A DNA stretch of 64,000 nucleotides from Bog-756 sp963699105 (GCA_963699105.1 CAVOTI010000003.1:620001-684000), one strand, 5' to 3'; positions 19,246-28,962 are shown, numbered from the stretch's first letter. The notes: a model not told the origin generated them from the letters alone. Numbers and translations: made by a program.

Positions 19246-20934
19246 TCACCGACGGCCGGCGCCGGACCGGTGGGTGGGCCACCGGGGAGGGAGCCCGTCG
19301 GCCAACCACCTGGCGGCGGCCACCGCGGCCAGCACGGCATCGGAGCCGTTGACGGCCGGCCGTCCCTGATCGGGCACCATGACCACCTCGACCCGGGGCA
19401 TGGCCCGGGCCTGGAGGATCCCGAACGACCGCACGGTCAGGTCGTGGGCCACTCCCCCCTCGTCCACCGCCATCCCCTCGGAGCGGACCCAGCTCAGCGC
19501 CTGATGGGTGGCGCCGATGGCGTACGAGCGGAGGACCACGGCGTCGAGGACGGCGCCGGCCTCGACGGTCACGTGGACCGAACCGTCGGCAAGGCAACGG
19601 GCCACGGCCCGGCCGCCCCCCGGAGCCGTCACCTCCACCGGGACGTCGTAGCGCCCCCTTCCGGACTCACCGTCGGCCGGGCGTGACCGGGGGCGGCCCG
19701 ACTCCCGGGCGCAGGCGGCCAGCACGGCGGCCTCGGCCCACACCGCGGCCCGCAGATCGAAGGAGATCGGCGGCCCGACGACCGGGGCCTGCTCGAGCAC
19801 CAGGCCGGGAGCCACCGAGGAGACGAGGGAGGCGACCCGTGACCACTGCTCGGCGGTCACCCCGTGCTCGGGCAGCCCGACCCGCAGGATCCCGGTGCCG
19901 CCGGCGTCGATCCCCCCGGCCACCGGCGGTCGCTTGGGGCCCAGCCGGACCACGTCCTCCCGGCTCCACAGGACACCGACGGGCCGGCCGTGCCGATCGG
20001 CCAGCCGCCGGGCGTCGGCGCCCACCGGCGAGTGGAGCTTGCCTCCGAAGGCCCCCCCGTTGCCGTAGGGGCAGGCCGGTTCGCCCCCGGGCCCGGCCCA
20101 CGAGGCATCGGGCTCGACGTAGGCCGGCTCCACCCAGGTGGTGGCGAGGACCAGGTCCCACGAGCCGGGTGGGACGGCCACCGGGTGGACCAGGGCCAAA
20201 GACGAGCTTCTGCCCTGGACCCGGCCGGCCTCTGACCGGGCGGCAGCCACCGATGGGCCGACGACGTAGTCACCCCGGCCGTCGGGCACCGCCACCAGCG
20301 CTTCCGGCGGTCGACCGTCGTCGGCGAACCCGGCCCGGCCGAGGACCACCTCGGGCCCGACCCGCTGGGGCACTCCACCCTCGATGCCGGCCCGGACCGA
20401 GGCCGCCTCGAGGTCGCGGACCGGGAGGCTCGGGTCCCCGGTGTCCGGCGGGGGGCCGAGGGCCAGCCGGGCCGCCTCCTCGATGGTCTGCCACCCGGTG
20501 CACCGGCACAGGTGGGCGAGGAGGGAGCGGTCGATCGCCTCGCAGGAGGGGGCGGGGGCCGGCGGGCCGGTCCGGTCGACAGGATCGGGCGGGCCGGACA
20601 GGTCCAGGGCGGCCAACCTCATGACGATCCCCGGGGTGCAGAACCCACACTGGCTCCCCCCGGTGGCGACCAGGGCATCGGCCCAGCGGCGGCGGACCTG
20701 GTCGGGCAGACCGTCGAGGGTGGTGACCTCCCGGCCCTGGAGGCGGCGCACCGGGGTTACGCAGGCGACCCGGGGTGAGCCGTCCACCCAGACCGTGCAG
20801 CATCCGCACTGGCCCTGGGGGCTGCAGCCGTCCTTGACCGAGGTGATCCCCAGGCGGTCCCGCAGTACGTCGAGGAGCGTGGACCGGTCAGCGGGGACGT
20901 CGACGTCGGCGCCGTCGACTCGGAACTGCGTCAG
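19246..20934 (-). CDS. Compact fusion of 2Fe-2S domain and partial molybdenum-hydroxylase domain (xanthine dehydrogenase family)
   Basis: N-terminal about 150 residues form the plant-type plus alpha-helical 2Fe-2S pair of the CoxS/XdhC type: CSPQGQCGCCTVWVDG, then SQCGFCTPGIVMRLAAL and HLCRCTGWQTIEEA, with all eight cluster cysteines. The remainder aligns by eye with the Moco-binding subunit (PYGNGGAFGGKLHSPVGADA resembles the GGGFGGK cofactor loop), but is far too short: about 560 residues in total against 700 or more for the Mo subunit alone. The first canonical start is GTG 20787, which would cut into the first Fe-S motif; the domain really begins near CTG 20934, 13 bases after the erpA stop. 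It is in an erpA-led operon. Confidence 0.7.
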   Translation of the reverse strand: MTQFRVDGADVDVPADRSTLLDVLRDRLGITSVKDGCSPQGQCGCCTVWVDGSPRVACVTPVRRLQGREVTTLDGLPDQVRRRWADALVATGGSQCGFCTPGIVMRLAALDLSGPPDPVDRTGPPAPAPSCEAIDRSLLAHLCRCTGWQTIEEAARLALGPPPDTGDPSLPVRDLEAASVRAGIEGGVPQRVGPEVVLGRAGFADDGRPPEALVAVPDGRGDYVVGPSVAAARSEAGRVQGRSSSLALVHPVAVPPGSWDLVLATTWVEPAYVEPDASWAGPGGEPACPYGNGGAFGGKLHSPVGADARRLADRHGRPVGVLWSREDVVRLGPKRPPVAGGIDAGGTGILRVGLPEHGVTAEQWSRVASLVSSVAPGLVLEQAPVVGPPISFDLRAAVWAEAAVLAACARESGRPRSRPADGESGRGRYDVPVEVTAPGGGRAVARCLADGSVHVTVEAGAVLDAVVLRSYAIGATHQALSWVRSEGMAVDEGGVAHDLTVRSFGILQARAMPRVEVVMVPDQGRPAVNGSDAVLAAVAAARWLADGLPPRWPTHRSGAGRR

Positions 20935-20946
20935 TGGCCCAGTTGC

Positions 20947-21312
20947 TCAGCTGAAGGACGAACCGCAGCCACAGGTGCGGCTGGCGTTGGGGTTGGTCAC
21001 ATGGAACCCGGCCCCCTGGAGCCCGTCGCTGTAGTCGAGCGTCGAACCCTTCAGCAGGTCGGCACTGCTGGGATCGACCACCACCTTGACGGTGCCGAAC
21101 TCCCGCACCACGTCGTCGTCGGCGATGTCGGCATCGAAGAACATCTCGTAGCTGAATCCCGAGCACCCACCGGGCCGGACGGCGACCCGCAGGGCCAGCC
21201 CGGCCACGTCTTCCTGGGCCAGGAGCTCGGCGACCTTGGCCGCCGCCACATCGGTCAGGTTCACCGGGTTGGGCTTCTTCCCGATGCTGACGTTCTGCAT
21301 GGTGGTGCTCAT
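20947..21312 (-). CDS. erpA: A-type iron-sulfur carrier protein (ErpA/IscA/HesB)
   Basis: Accepts nascent Fe-S clusters and delivers them to apoproteins. 121 residues with the three conserved cysteines: one in VRPGGCSGFSYEMFF and two in the C-terminal NPNASRTCGCGSSFS. Start ATG 21312 yields MSTTMQNVSIG and follows a GGAGGA ribosome site. The gene immediately downstream encodes a 2Fe-2S enzyme and the divergent gene encodes an Mrp-type carrier, so this is a small Fe-S maturation neighbourhood. Confidence 0.93.
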   Translation of the reverse strand: MSTTMQNVSIGKKPNPVNLTDVAAAKVAELLAQEDVAGLALRVAVRPGGCSGFSYEMFFDADIADDDVVREFGTVKVVVDPSSADLLKGSTLDYSDGLQGAGFHVTNPNASRTCGCGSSFS

Positions 21313-21420
21313 CGGTGTTCCTCCTGGATCATGAAGTTGGCCCCCATGTTATCCGTCTCCGGGTCGGGGTGGTACCGGCGGTCGAGTGGGCCACCGGGAC
21401 CTCCCGATACAATTGCCGAC

Positions 21421-22647
21421 GTGACCAGGTCCAACTCTACCGGCTCCGACCGGACCGGCGCCGCCGACGACCCGGTCACGGCCCCGTCCGAGGACTCGGT
21501 GCGCCGGGCGCTGCGGGGGGTGGTCGATCCCGAGCTCGGAGCCGACATCGTGGAGCTGGGCATGGTCACCGCCGTCCGGGTCGACGACGGGGGGCGGGTC
21601 GAGGTGGAGGTGGCCCTCACCGTGGCCGGCTGCCCGCTGCGGACCCAGATCCGCAGCGACGTCGAGACCCATGTGGGCGCCCTCGACGGAGTGTCCTCGG
21701 TGACGGTGACCACCGGGGTCATGGACGACGAACAGCGCAAGGCGGTCATGGCCCGGGCCCGGCTCCTGGCCCGGGACGGGGCCCCCGACACCGACATCCC
21801 CGACACGGCCCGGGTCATCGCCATCGCCTCGGGCAAGGGCGGCGTGGGCAAGAGCTCGGTCACCGTCAACCTGGCCGTGTCCCTGGCCCGGCGGGGACTG
21901 ACCGTCGGCGTGCTGGACGCCGACATCTGGGGGTTCTCGGTGCCCCGGCTCCTCGGCATGCACGGGGAGGTCGAGGCCCGGGACAAGAAGATGGTGCCCC
22001 TGGAGCGACCGATCGGCGACGGGGTCCTGCGGGTCCTGTCCATGGGCTTCCTGGCCGACGAGGACAGCGCCATCATGTGGCGGGGCCTGATCCTCAACCG
22101 GGCCGTCCAACAGTTCCTGGAGGACGTGCACTGGGGCGACCTCGACTACCTGTTGATCGACATGCCTCCGGGAACCGGTGACATCCAGATGGGTCTGGCC
22201 CGGATGCTGCCCCGCACCGAGGTGATCGTGGTGACCACGCCGCCGGTGGCAGCCCAGAAAGTGGCGGCCCGGACGGCCGACATGGCCAGGAAGGGCTACC
22301 TCCGGGTGGCCGGGATCATCGAGAACATGAGCGACTTCACCTGCGAGCACGGCACCACCTACGCCCTGTTCGGTTCGGGCGGCGGGGCCCGGCTGGCCGC
22401 CGAGGTGGGCGTTCCGCTGATAGGCCGGATCCCCCTGCATCCCTCGGTGGCGGCCGGGGGCGACGCCGGCTCGCCGGTCGCCCTCGAGGCGGGTGGCCCG
22501 CTGGTCGAGGCGTTCGACCTCATCGCCGAGGCGGTGATGACCACCGTGGCACCGGTGGTGGCCATGGACGGGTGCAGCGCCCGCATGCTGGACCGGGTGG
22601 AGGCGGCGGTCCGGGCCGTCGAGCCGCTGGCCCCCACCACCCCCTGA
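21421..22647 (+). CDS. mrp: Mrp/NBP35-family P-loop ATPase, Fe-S cluster carrier
   Basis: GTG 21421 starts a 408-residue protein. The N-terminal MIP18/DUF59 domain contains VDPELGADIVELGMV; the ATPase domain has the deviant Walker A motif SGKGGVGKSSVTVNLA, then GVLDADIWGFSVPRLLG and LLIDMPPGTGDIQ. Typical Mrp proteins have a CxxC bridging a cluster across a dimer; here the corresponding segment is SDFTCEHGTTYALFG, retaining only one Cys. Divergent from erpA with 108 bases between. The role in Fe-S or general apoprotein maturation is known for the family. Confidence 0.92.
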   Translation: MTRSNSTGSDRTGAADDPVTAPSEDSVRRALRGVVDPELGADIVELGMVTAVRVDDGGRVEVEVALTVAGCPLRTQIRSDVETHVGALDGVSSVTVTTGVMDDEQRKAVMARARLLARDGAPDTDIPDTARVIAIASGKGGVGKSSVTVNLAVSLARRGLTVGVLDADIWGFSVPRLLGMHGEVEARDKKMVPLERPIGDGVLRVLSMGFLADEDSAIMWRGLILNRAVQQFLEDVHWGDLDYLLIDMPPGTGDIQMGLARMLPRTEVIVVTTPPVAAQKVAARTADMARKGYLRVAGIIENMSDFTCEHGTTYALFGSGGGARLAAEVGVPLIGRIPLHPSVAAGGDAGSPVALEAGGPLVEAFDLIAEAVMTTVAPVVAMDGCSARMLDRVEAAVRAVEPLAPTTP

Positions 22648-22703
22648 CCCTCGGCACCCGGCCCCGGCCGGCCCGGCCGGCCCGACCGTGGCCGGAAGGG
22701 CGG

Positions 22704-23621
22704 TCAGTCGGGTCCGGCGGAGGGTCCCCACACCTGGCGGGCGACGGCCAGTTCGTCCTCGGTGGCGGTGCCGGCCTGCCGGCGGTCGGCCAGGGCCCGC
22801 TCGTAGCCCTCGTCCCCGGGGCGGAGGATCAGGACGTGCCCGTCCTCGATCACCACCACCGGCAGCACGGTGGGCACGTCGGTGATGCGTCGAGCCCACG
22901 CCGTCACCTCGCCGGTGGTGCGGAACGACCGGATGCTGGCCAGGTTGGCGATGGTGGGCGGCATGAGCTCCATCCCGCCGTCGGCATTGAGGGCCAGGGC
23001 GGCCGAGGGCCTGATCCACACGGTGGCGATCGTCTCCCCCTCGTCGTGACGGGCCACCTGGCCCGGCGGGGCCACCGTCAGGAAGAACCGGGTGTCGTAT
23101 CGACGGGGGGCCAGGTCGGGGGTGATCCAGTGGCTCACGTAGTGCACGGCGTCGGCCGCCAGGACCAGGTCCTCGCGCCGGCACACCTCGAGGAAGTCCA
23201 TGGTGCCGGCGTTCACCGCCCGTCGGTAGCCGGCGAACCGCCGGGCCACCTCGGGGCGGCGGGTGTCGAGCAGGTCGCCCCGTTCCGATCCGGGCCCCGG
23301 GCGGGGCCCGGCCACCAGCACCCCCGCCTCCTCGAAGCACTCCCGCAGGGCGGCCACCCAGAAGGCCAGCCCGCCCGAGTCGACGCCCAGTACGGCACTG
23401 GCATCGGGCCCGGTCCGCCCCCGGCACAGCGCCTCGGCGTCGGGGCTGCGGTCGAGGGGATCCACCGATCCGCCGGGGAACACGTAGGCGCCGCCCACGA
23501 AGTCGGAGTTGAGGTTCCGCCGCAACATGCACACCTCGACGGCCGGGTCGCCCTGGTCGTCGTGCCCGTCGCGGACCAGTATCACCGTGGCGGCGTGGCG
23601 GACGGGTACGGGTTCGGGCAC
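22704..23621 (-). CDS. NUDIX hydrolase (NUDT19-like)
   Basis: 305-residue NUDIX-superfamily protein. FVGGAYVFPGGSVDP begins the fold and LRECFEEAGVLVAG contains the RExxEExG helix, separated by an insertion of about 35 residues, as in the NUDT19/acyl-CoA diphosphatase branch. Likely hydrolyses CoA derivatives or another nucleoside diphosphate-linked compound. ATG 23621 lies inside the 3' end of the upstream alpha/beta hydrolase gene (40-base overlap), so the two are probably one transcript. A GC-rich palindromic stretch (GGCCGGCCCGGCCGGCC) at about 22665-22685 lies at its 3' side. Confidence 0.85.
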   Translation of the reverse strand: MPEPVPVRHAATVILVRDGHDDQGDPAVEVCMLRRNLNSDFVGGAYVFPGGSVDPLDRSPDAEALCRGRTGPDASAVLGVDSGGLAFWVAALRECFEEAGVLVAGPRPGPGSERGDLLDTRRPEVARRFAGYRRAVNAGTMDFLEVCRREDLVLAADAVHYVSHWITPDLAPRRYDTRFFLTVAPPGQVARHDEGETIATVWIRPSAALALNADGGMELMPPTIANLASIRSFRTTGEVTAWARRITDVPTVLPVVVIEDGHVLILRPGDEGYERALADRRQAGTATEDELAVARQVWGPSAGPD

Positions 23622-24566
23622 CGGCTCAGGCTACCGGGGCGGACCCCGGGGCTCAGGCGGTGTCCCTCGACGAGCCGCTGGTTGGTGATCCTGGAGTCGA
23701 CCATGGCACTGATGGCCAGCTCGCGGAACTGGCTCGGGTCGGCGATCAGCCAGGCGTGGGCTCCGTCGACCACCACCCCGTCGACCCCGGCGGCGTGGCG
23801 GAGCTCGTCGAAGGCCGACCGGGGGACCAGGCGGTCGCGGTCGGACCAGGCCACGGTGACGGGGATCCCCCACCGGGCGATGGCCCGGACCTCCCGCACC
23901 AGGTCGGCCCGCCGGATGAACTCGCCGGTGCGGAACATGCCGAGGGGGTTCAGCACCAGGTTGGGGATGAAGTCCTCCAGCAGGGTGGGGAGCAACCGGA
24001 CGAGGCCCGGCGAGTGCAGCAGGTCGGTGGTGAAGTGGTGGCCCCAGTCCCAGAACGGGCGCTGCACCATGGTACGCACCTCGTTGGGGAACAGGGCCCA
24101 GGTCGGGCTGCCGATGGCATTGGCCAAGAGGAGGGCCGACACCCTCCAGGGCGCCTCGTAGGTGAAGGCGGTGGCCACCCCGCCCCCGAAGGAGTGCCCG
24201 GCCACCACGGCCATCCCCGATTCCCCGACGGCGTCGAGGAACCGGGCGACCCAGGTGGCATAGCCGGCGAAGGTCCGCTGCTCGGCCGGCAGCTCCCGGG
24301 TGCCGCCGAAACCCGGGAGGGCGGGGGCGTAGACCCGGCAGCCGGCGTCGCTCATGGCCTGGATGGAACGGGCGTAGGCGTTGGGACGCAGACCCCACCC
24401 GTGCAGGAACAGAGCCGCAGGGCCGCTCCCGACCACCGCGTACCTGACCGGATGGCCCGTCCACCACCACCGACTGCCAGGCGATGGCCTCGGCCTCACG
24501 GAGCTTCGGACCCCCCGGAGCCCTCGGTGGCTCCGGATCTGGCCGAACCGGCGCGTCATCCGACAT
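23582..24566 (-). CDS. Alpha/beta hydrolase, broken by a one-base insertion
   Basis: ATG 24566 starts MSDDAPVRPDP and continues to AIAWQSVVVDG; at 24456-24458 the frame changes and resumes as HPVRYAVVGSGPAALFLHGWG. Removing one base of the C run (GGG on the coding strand) at 24456-24458 restores a 327-residue protein. Features: oxyanion loop FLHGWG, nucleophile elbow VAGHSFGGG, acid in WSDRDRLVP, and catalytic His in GAHAWLIADP. The substrate is unknown; relatives include epoxide hydrolases, esterases and C-C hydrolases. The intact triad suggests sequencing error rather than decay. It overlaps the NUDIX start by 40 bases. Confidence 0.8.
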
Positions 24567-24710
24567 GGCCGCTCAGTGTATTCCCGTTCGGCCGGAAAGG
24601 GCCCCGATGGCTCGGGGCGACCTGGGCCGTCGGGGACAACCTGACGCCGGAACCACCGGCCTGGCGGTTACGCTCACTGCGACACGATCACCGACCAGGG
24701 ATGCCCAACC

Positions 24711-25874
24711 ATGGCACCGGACCAGAACAAGAGCCCCAGCGGAGGGAACAAGCCCAAGCCGGCCAAGTCGCCGACGGGGAAGCCCGGCCAGAGCGCCAAG
24801 GACAAGAGCCGGGCCCAGAGCCGACCGGTGTCGGCCAAGGCTCCCACCGGCAAGTCGGGCAACTCCAGCGGCGCCGGCAAGACCGCCGCCAAGACCGCCG
24901 GCGGTGGCACCAGGGCCGGGGCCGGCAAAGGCGGGGCCGGGGGCAAGGGCGGCAACGCTCCCGGCCGGGTACCCGGCCCGCTCCCCAGCCCCCCGAAGCC
25001 GGATCTCGGGGACGGTGTTGGCGTGGGGGGCGGTGGGACTGGTGGTGGTGATCATCGTCGTCCTGGTGGTGGTCAAGGCCACCGGTGGGAGCAGCAACAA
25101 CAGCACCACCGGGGCGTACACGCCGGTGACCCCGGCCCCGGCATCGGTGGTCAACGACGTCACCACCATCCCCCTGTCGGTCTACAACAAGGTCGGGCGT
25201 CACCTCGTCCACCGCCGCGGTGGTGCCCCCGACCGTCCTGAAGAACCAGCCGCCCCATGACCCTCGACGGCAAGACACCGGCGATGCTCTACTACGGTGC
25301 CGAGTACTGCCCCTACTGCGCCGCCGAGCGGTGGGCCATGACCGCCGCCCTGTCCCGGTTCGGGACGTGGTCCGGGCTCAAGATCACCGCCTCGTCGCAC
25401 ACCGACCTCGACGCCATCACCCACACCTTCAGCTTCTACGGGGCCACCTTGACCAGCTCGTACATCCACTTCACCGGGATCGAGCAGTACAGCAATGTGC
25501 CGACCAGTTCGGGCCAGGGGTACGCCACCCTCCAGAACCCGACCAAGGCGGAGGCGGCCATCCTCACCAAGTACAGCAGCTCGCAATACAACCCCGACGC
25601 CTCGTCGAGTGGCGGCATCTCGTTCCCGTTCGTCGACATCAACAACGTGCTGCTGTTCTCGGGGGCCAGCTACGACCCGGGCATCCTGGCCGGGCAGACG
25701 TGGTCCCAGATCGCCGGCAGCCTGAGCGATGCCAGCAATCCGGCCACCCAGGCCATCGTGGCCACGGCCAACTACATGTCGGCCGGCATCTGCGCCAGCA
25801 GCAACGACCAGCCGGCCTCGGTGTGCAACAGCCCCGGCGTGCAGGCGGCCGACAAGGCGCTGAAGCTGAGCTGA
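24711..25874 (+). CDS. DUF929-type thioredoxin-fold membrane protein (two frameshifts)
   Basis: Reconstructs to about 388 codons. The first 85 residues are a Lys/Gly/Pro/Ala-rich cytoplasmic tail, MAPDQNKSPSGGNKPKP. A membrane helix (WGAVGLVVVIIVVLVVVKA) follows in a second frame, and from about 25200 an extracytoplasmic domain in the first frame: VLKNQPPMTLDGKTPAM, then YYGAEYCPYCAAERWAM with a CPYC redox site. Breaks lie at about 24985-25000 (C run) and 25195-25197 (extra G). C-terminal GGISFPFVDINNVLLFSG is typical of the family. Next to VKOR it is a good candidate for an extracytoplasmic disulfide-exchange protein. Domain name is from memory of the family. Confidence 0.75.
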
Positions 25875-25898
25875 CCGGGGAACCGGAGGAGGTCGACC

Positions 25899-26366
25899 GT
25901 GCGAGTCTACGCGATGGCAGGCCGTCGCCACGCTGGTGCTCAGTATCTGCGGGCTGGGGGTGGCCAGCTACCTGACCGTCACCCACTTCGACAAGGTGGC
26001 CCTGGTGTGCTCGGACAGCGGGGCGATCAATTGCGAGAAGGTGACCACCTCAGCCCGCAGTCGGAGATCTTCGGGATCCCCGTGGCCATGCTCGGTTTGG
26101 CGTTCTTCGTCCCGATGATCCTCCTGTGCCTGCCGGCGGCGTGGCGCTCGGCCGACCGGCGGGTCCACCTGGCCCGACTGGTCCTGGCGGTCATCGGGGT
26201 GGGCACGATCCTGTACCTGATCATCGCCGAGCTCTTCATCATCAAGGCGATCTGCCTGTGGTGCTCGTCGGTCCACCTCATCACCTTCCTCCTGTTCGTG
26301 GTCATCGTCACCGCCTCCCCCACCGTGCTCGGGCATGACTACGGGCACGGCCATGACGGAGGGTAG
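25899..26366 (+). CDS. Vitamin K epoxide reductase (VKOR)-family membrane protein (two frameshifts)
   Basis: GTG 25899 follows GGAGGAGG by seven bases. Reading MRVYA, then in another frame TLVLSICGLGVASYLTVTHF and ALVCSDSGAINCEKVTTS, then back in the first frame SEIFGIPVAMLGLAFF to the end. Hallmarks: the loop Cys pair (VCSDSGAINC), the membrane-embedded CLWCSSVH active site and four hydrophobic helices. Net frame is preserved over 156 codons. VKORs reoxidise thioredoxin-like disulfide donors using quinones; here they would serve the flanking CPYC and CPFC proteins. The breaks fall at about 25912-25918 and 26050-26056. Confidence 0.82.
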   Translation: MRVYAMAGRRHAGAQYLRAGGGQLPDRHPLRQGGPGVLGQRGDQLREGDHLSPQSEIFGIPVAMLGLAFFVPMILLCLPAAWRSADRRVHLARLVLAVIGVGTILYLIIAELFIIKAICLWCSSVHLITFLLFVVIVTASPTVLGHDYGHGHDGG

Positions 26367-27378
26367 GACGAGGGCGGCCGGCGGCCCCGAGAGGAGCCGG
26401 GCCCCGTCCATGGCGGACCCCGAGCGTGACCGACACCGGACGCCCCGCCAGGAGCCGGCATCGCCGGACGAGGGCGGCGAGGGCTGACCCGGACCCCCGG
26501 GAAGCCCGGCACCGGCCCCGCCACCCGCAACCGCACCGCCCGGTTCGCCTGGGTGGGCGGTGGTGGTCATCTGATCGCGGTGGTGGTCCTGGTCATCTAC
26601 GCCCTGACCCGATCGCCACGGAACAAGAGGATGTGGCCCACCCCGCCCGCGACCGCCCCGGGGTGCTGTCCGCCCTGGCATCGGTGCCCCGGGCCACCTT
26701 CGACGCGGTCGGGGGCACACCACCCCCCTCAGTGGCGATGGTGCCACCCACGGTGGTCAGGGACCAGCCGCCGCTGACCGCCGACGGCAAGCCCGAGGTC
26801 CTCTACGTGGGGAGTGACTTCTGCCCGTTCTGTGCCGCCGAACGATGGCCCCTGGTCGTGGCCCTGTCGAGGTTCGGGCATTTCGGCCTGCTCCACAACA
26901 CGCAGTCGGCGCCGGCGTCGGTGTTCCCGAGCATCCAGACCTTCACCTTCACCGGGACTTCGTACTCCAGCCGGTACCTGACCCTGACCGGGCGTCGAGC
27001 TCTACTCCGAACGGCACCGATGCCGACGGGGTCGTTCACCCGGATCGCCGCCCTGCACCGCTCAGCAGCTTGCCCTGATCGACCGGTACCGGAACGCCGG
27101 CTCGACCGGTCGCGCTACCGGGCTCCTACCCGTTCGTGGACATCGGGAACAAGACGGTCACCTCCTCGGCGGCCTTCAGCCCCGGCCTGCTCATGCACCT
27201 GTCCCAGGCCACCATCGTCGGGCGACCTGGCCGCCGCCCAGGGCCCGGCCGGTCAGGCCATCGTGGCGGCTGCCAACCAGCTCAGCGCCGGTATTTGCCT
27301 GGCCACCGGCCAGCAGCCGGTCCGGGTCTGCGCCAGCAAGGGGTGCGATCGGCCTCGCTGTCCCTCGGCGCCGGCTGA
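26353..27378 (+). CDS. Second DUF929-type thioredoxin-fold membrane protein (several frameshifts)
   Basis: Probable start ATG 26353, overlapping the VKOR stop. A charged N-terminal tail (MTEGRTRAAGGPERSR) leads, after shifts, to a membrane helix LIAVVVLVIYALTRS near 26570-26615, then VAMVPPTVVRDQPPL and VLYVGSDFCPFCAAERWPL with a CPFC redox site, FPSIQTFTFTGTSYSSRYL, QLALIDRYRNAGSTG, YPFVDIGNKTVTSSAAFSPG and LSAGICLATGQQPVRVCASK. At least four frame changes separate these blocks, all of which match the same family as the gene at 24711. Either heavily miscalled sequence or a decayed paralogue; conserved blocks favour the former. Confidence 0.65.
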
Positions 27379-27477
27379 AACCGCCACTGCGGGTCGGGCC
27401 GGCGCTCGCCGGCCCATCGGCGCCCGCCGGCTCCCGTCCATCGCCCCCCCGGACGCCGGTCGGCGCCCGTGGCGTCG

Positions 27478-27774
27478 TCAGCCGGCCCGGCGATCCGACA
27501 TCTGCTTGCGCTCCATCTCGTTCAGGCCGCCCCAGATCCCGTGCGGCTCCTGGATCCGGATGGCGTAGTCGAGGCACTCCACCCGGACGACGCACGAACG
27601 ACAGATCGACTTGGCCCGCTCCTCGCGCTGCAACTTCTCTTCCTTGCGTTCGGCGTGGGCGGGCGGAAAGAAAACCTCCGCCTGCGGTCCACGACACGAC
27701 GCTCTGACCTGCCATGTGTCAAGCGTCTGCTCCACGTGCCTCACTCCCCCTTTTGCACCCCTATCCTCCGCCAA
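27478..27774 (-). CDS. WhiB-family iron-sulfur transcription factor (WhiB4-like by synteny)
   Basis: 98 residues. The four cluster cysteines are Cys27 (RASCRGP), Cys58 and Cys61 (ICRSC) and Cys67 (RVECLDYAI), followed by the HGIWGGL turn and a basic C-terminus. WhiB proteins bind a 4Fe-4S cluster and sigma-A region 4, responding to O2 or NO. It diverges from two Get3/ArsA ATPase genes; in Mycobacterium whiB4 (Rv3681c) has the same arrangement with Rv3680-Rv3679, so I suggest a WhiB4-type protein. A start at the second in-frame site (VRHVEQTLDTW) is also possible. Confidence 0.9.
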   Translation of the reverse strand: MAEDRGAKGGVRHVEQTLDTWQVRASCRGPQAEVFFPPAHAERKEEKLQREERAKSICRSCVVRVECLDYAIRIQEPHGIWGGLNEMERKQMSDRRAG

Positions 27775-27941
27775 GCGAAAGTACTCCCACCGCTGACGGG
27801 AAACAAGGGGTCTGACCAGGATTTCCCACCCGGATGGGGCCGTGGGCCGGTCGGGCGGTGGGGCCTGCCCCGGGGCGCGGCGCCGACTGACACCGCCCTG
27901 GAGCGGCCGGCGGGAGTCCGGACACTACGCTCCTGGGGGTC

Positions 27942-28962
27942 ATGGACATCGCCGCCTTCTGCCGCCAGAGCCGGGTCCTGGTCGTCGCCGGCAAGGGTGG
28001 CGTGGGGAAGACCACCATGGTCGCCGCCCTGGCCCAATGGCGGCCGGGGCCGGGCTTTCCGTCCTGGTGGTCGAGCTCGAGGGCAAGCCGGGGTGACCGC
28101 CGCCTTCGGCGTCGAGGAGCAGCTCGACTACGCCGGATCGGTGCTGCGGGCCGCCGGGGCGATCCCGTCGGCGACGACGAGGAGGAGCGCCCGGTCGCCG
28201 ATCCCGGCCGGGACGGTCCGGGCCCGGACCATCACCCCCGACGACGCCCTGCTCGAATACCTGGCCGACCACGGGCTGAAGCGGGTGTCCAAGCGCCTGG
28301 TGTCCTCGGGGACCCTCGACGTGGTGGCCACGGCCATCCCCGGCATCCGGGACATCCTGGTCCTGGGCAAGGTCAAGCAGATCGAGCGAAGCGGCACGCC
28401 GACCTGATCCTGGTGGACGCCCCGGCCACCGGCCACGCCATGACCTTCCTGTCGTCGGCCCGGGGCCTGCTCGACGCGGCCCGAGGCGGCCCGATCCGGG
28501 CCCAGGCGGCCGAAGTGGTCGAGCTCCTGACCGATCCCGACCGGTGCCAGGTGGCCCTGGTCACCCTGCCCGAGGAGATGCCGGTCAACGAGGTCATCGA
28601 GGCCGCCTACCAGCTGGAGGACAAGGTGGGTATCGCCCTCGGCCCGGTCATCGTCAACGCCTGCTACCCGCCGCTCCCTGGCGCTCGAGGACCCGGCCGG
28701 CGATGCGGCGAGGTCGGCCGGGGTGGACCTCGACCGACGAGCTGGTGGCCGCCCTCGAGGCGGCCCGGCGGTTCCGGCTCACCCGCCAGGAGCTCCAGGC
28801 CGAACAGCTCGAGCGGCTGGGCCGGGAGCTGCCGCTGCCCCAGCTGCGGTGCCCTTCCTCTTCACCGACGCCATCGGCCCGGGCGAGATCGACGTCGCTG
28901 AGCGACGCCCTGGGCCGAGGCGGTCGACCGCCCTCCACGACCCGAGCGCGGTGCCGTCGTGA
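27942..28962 (+). CDS. Get3/ArsA-like ATPase, first of tandem pair (multiple frameshifts)
   Basis: ATG 27942 gives MDIAAFCRQSRVLVVAGKGG with Walker A GKGGVGKTTMVAALA. The reading then alternates frames: LSVLVVELEGKPGVTAAFG, LLEYLADHGLKRVSKRLVSS, ADLILVDAPATGHAMTFLSS, LVTLPEEMPVNEVIEAAYQL, ARRFRLTRQELQAEQLERLG and FLFTDAIGPGEIDV, all as expected for one ArsA-type protein of about 335-340 residues. Four or more single-base shifts interrupt it. The stop overlaps the second ATPase start (GTGA at 28959). Mycobacterial homologues (Rv3679/Rv3680) form a hetero-complex. Soluble ATPase, cytoplasmic. Confidence 0.8.
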
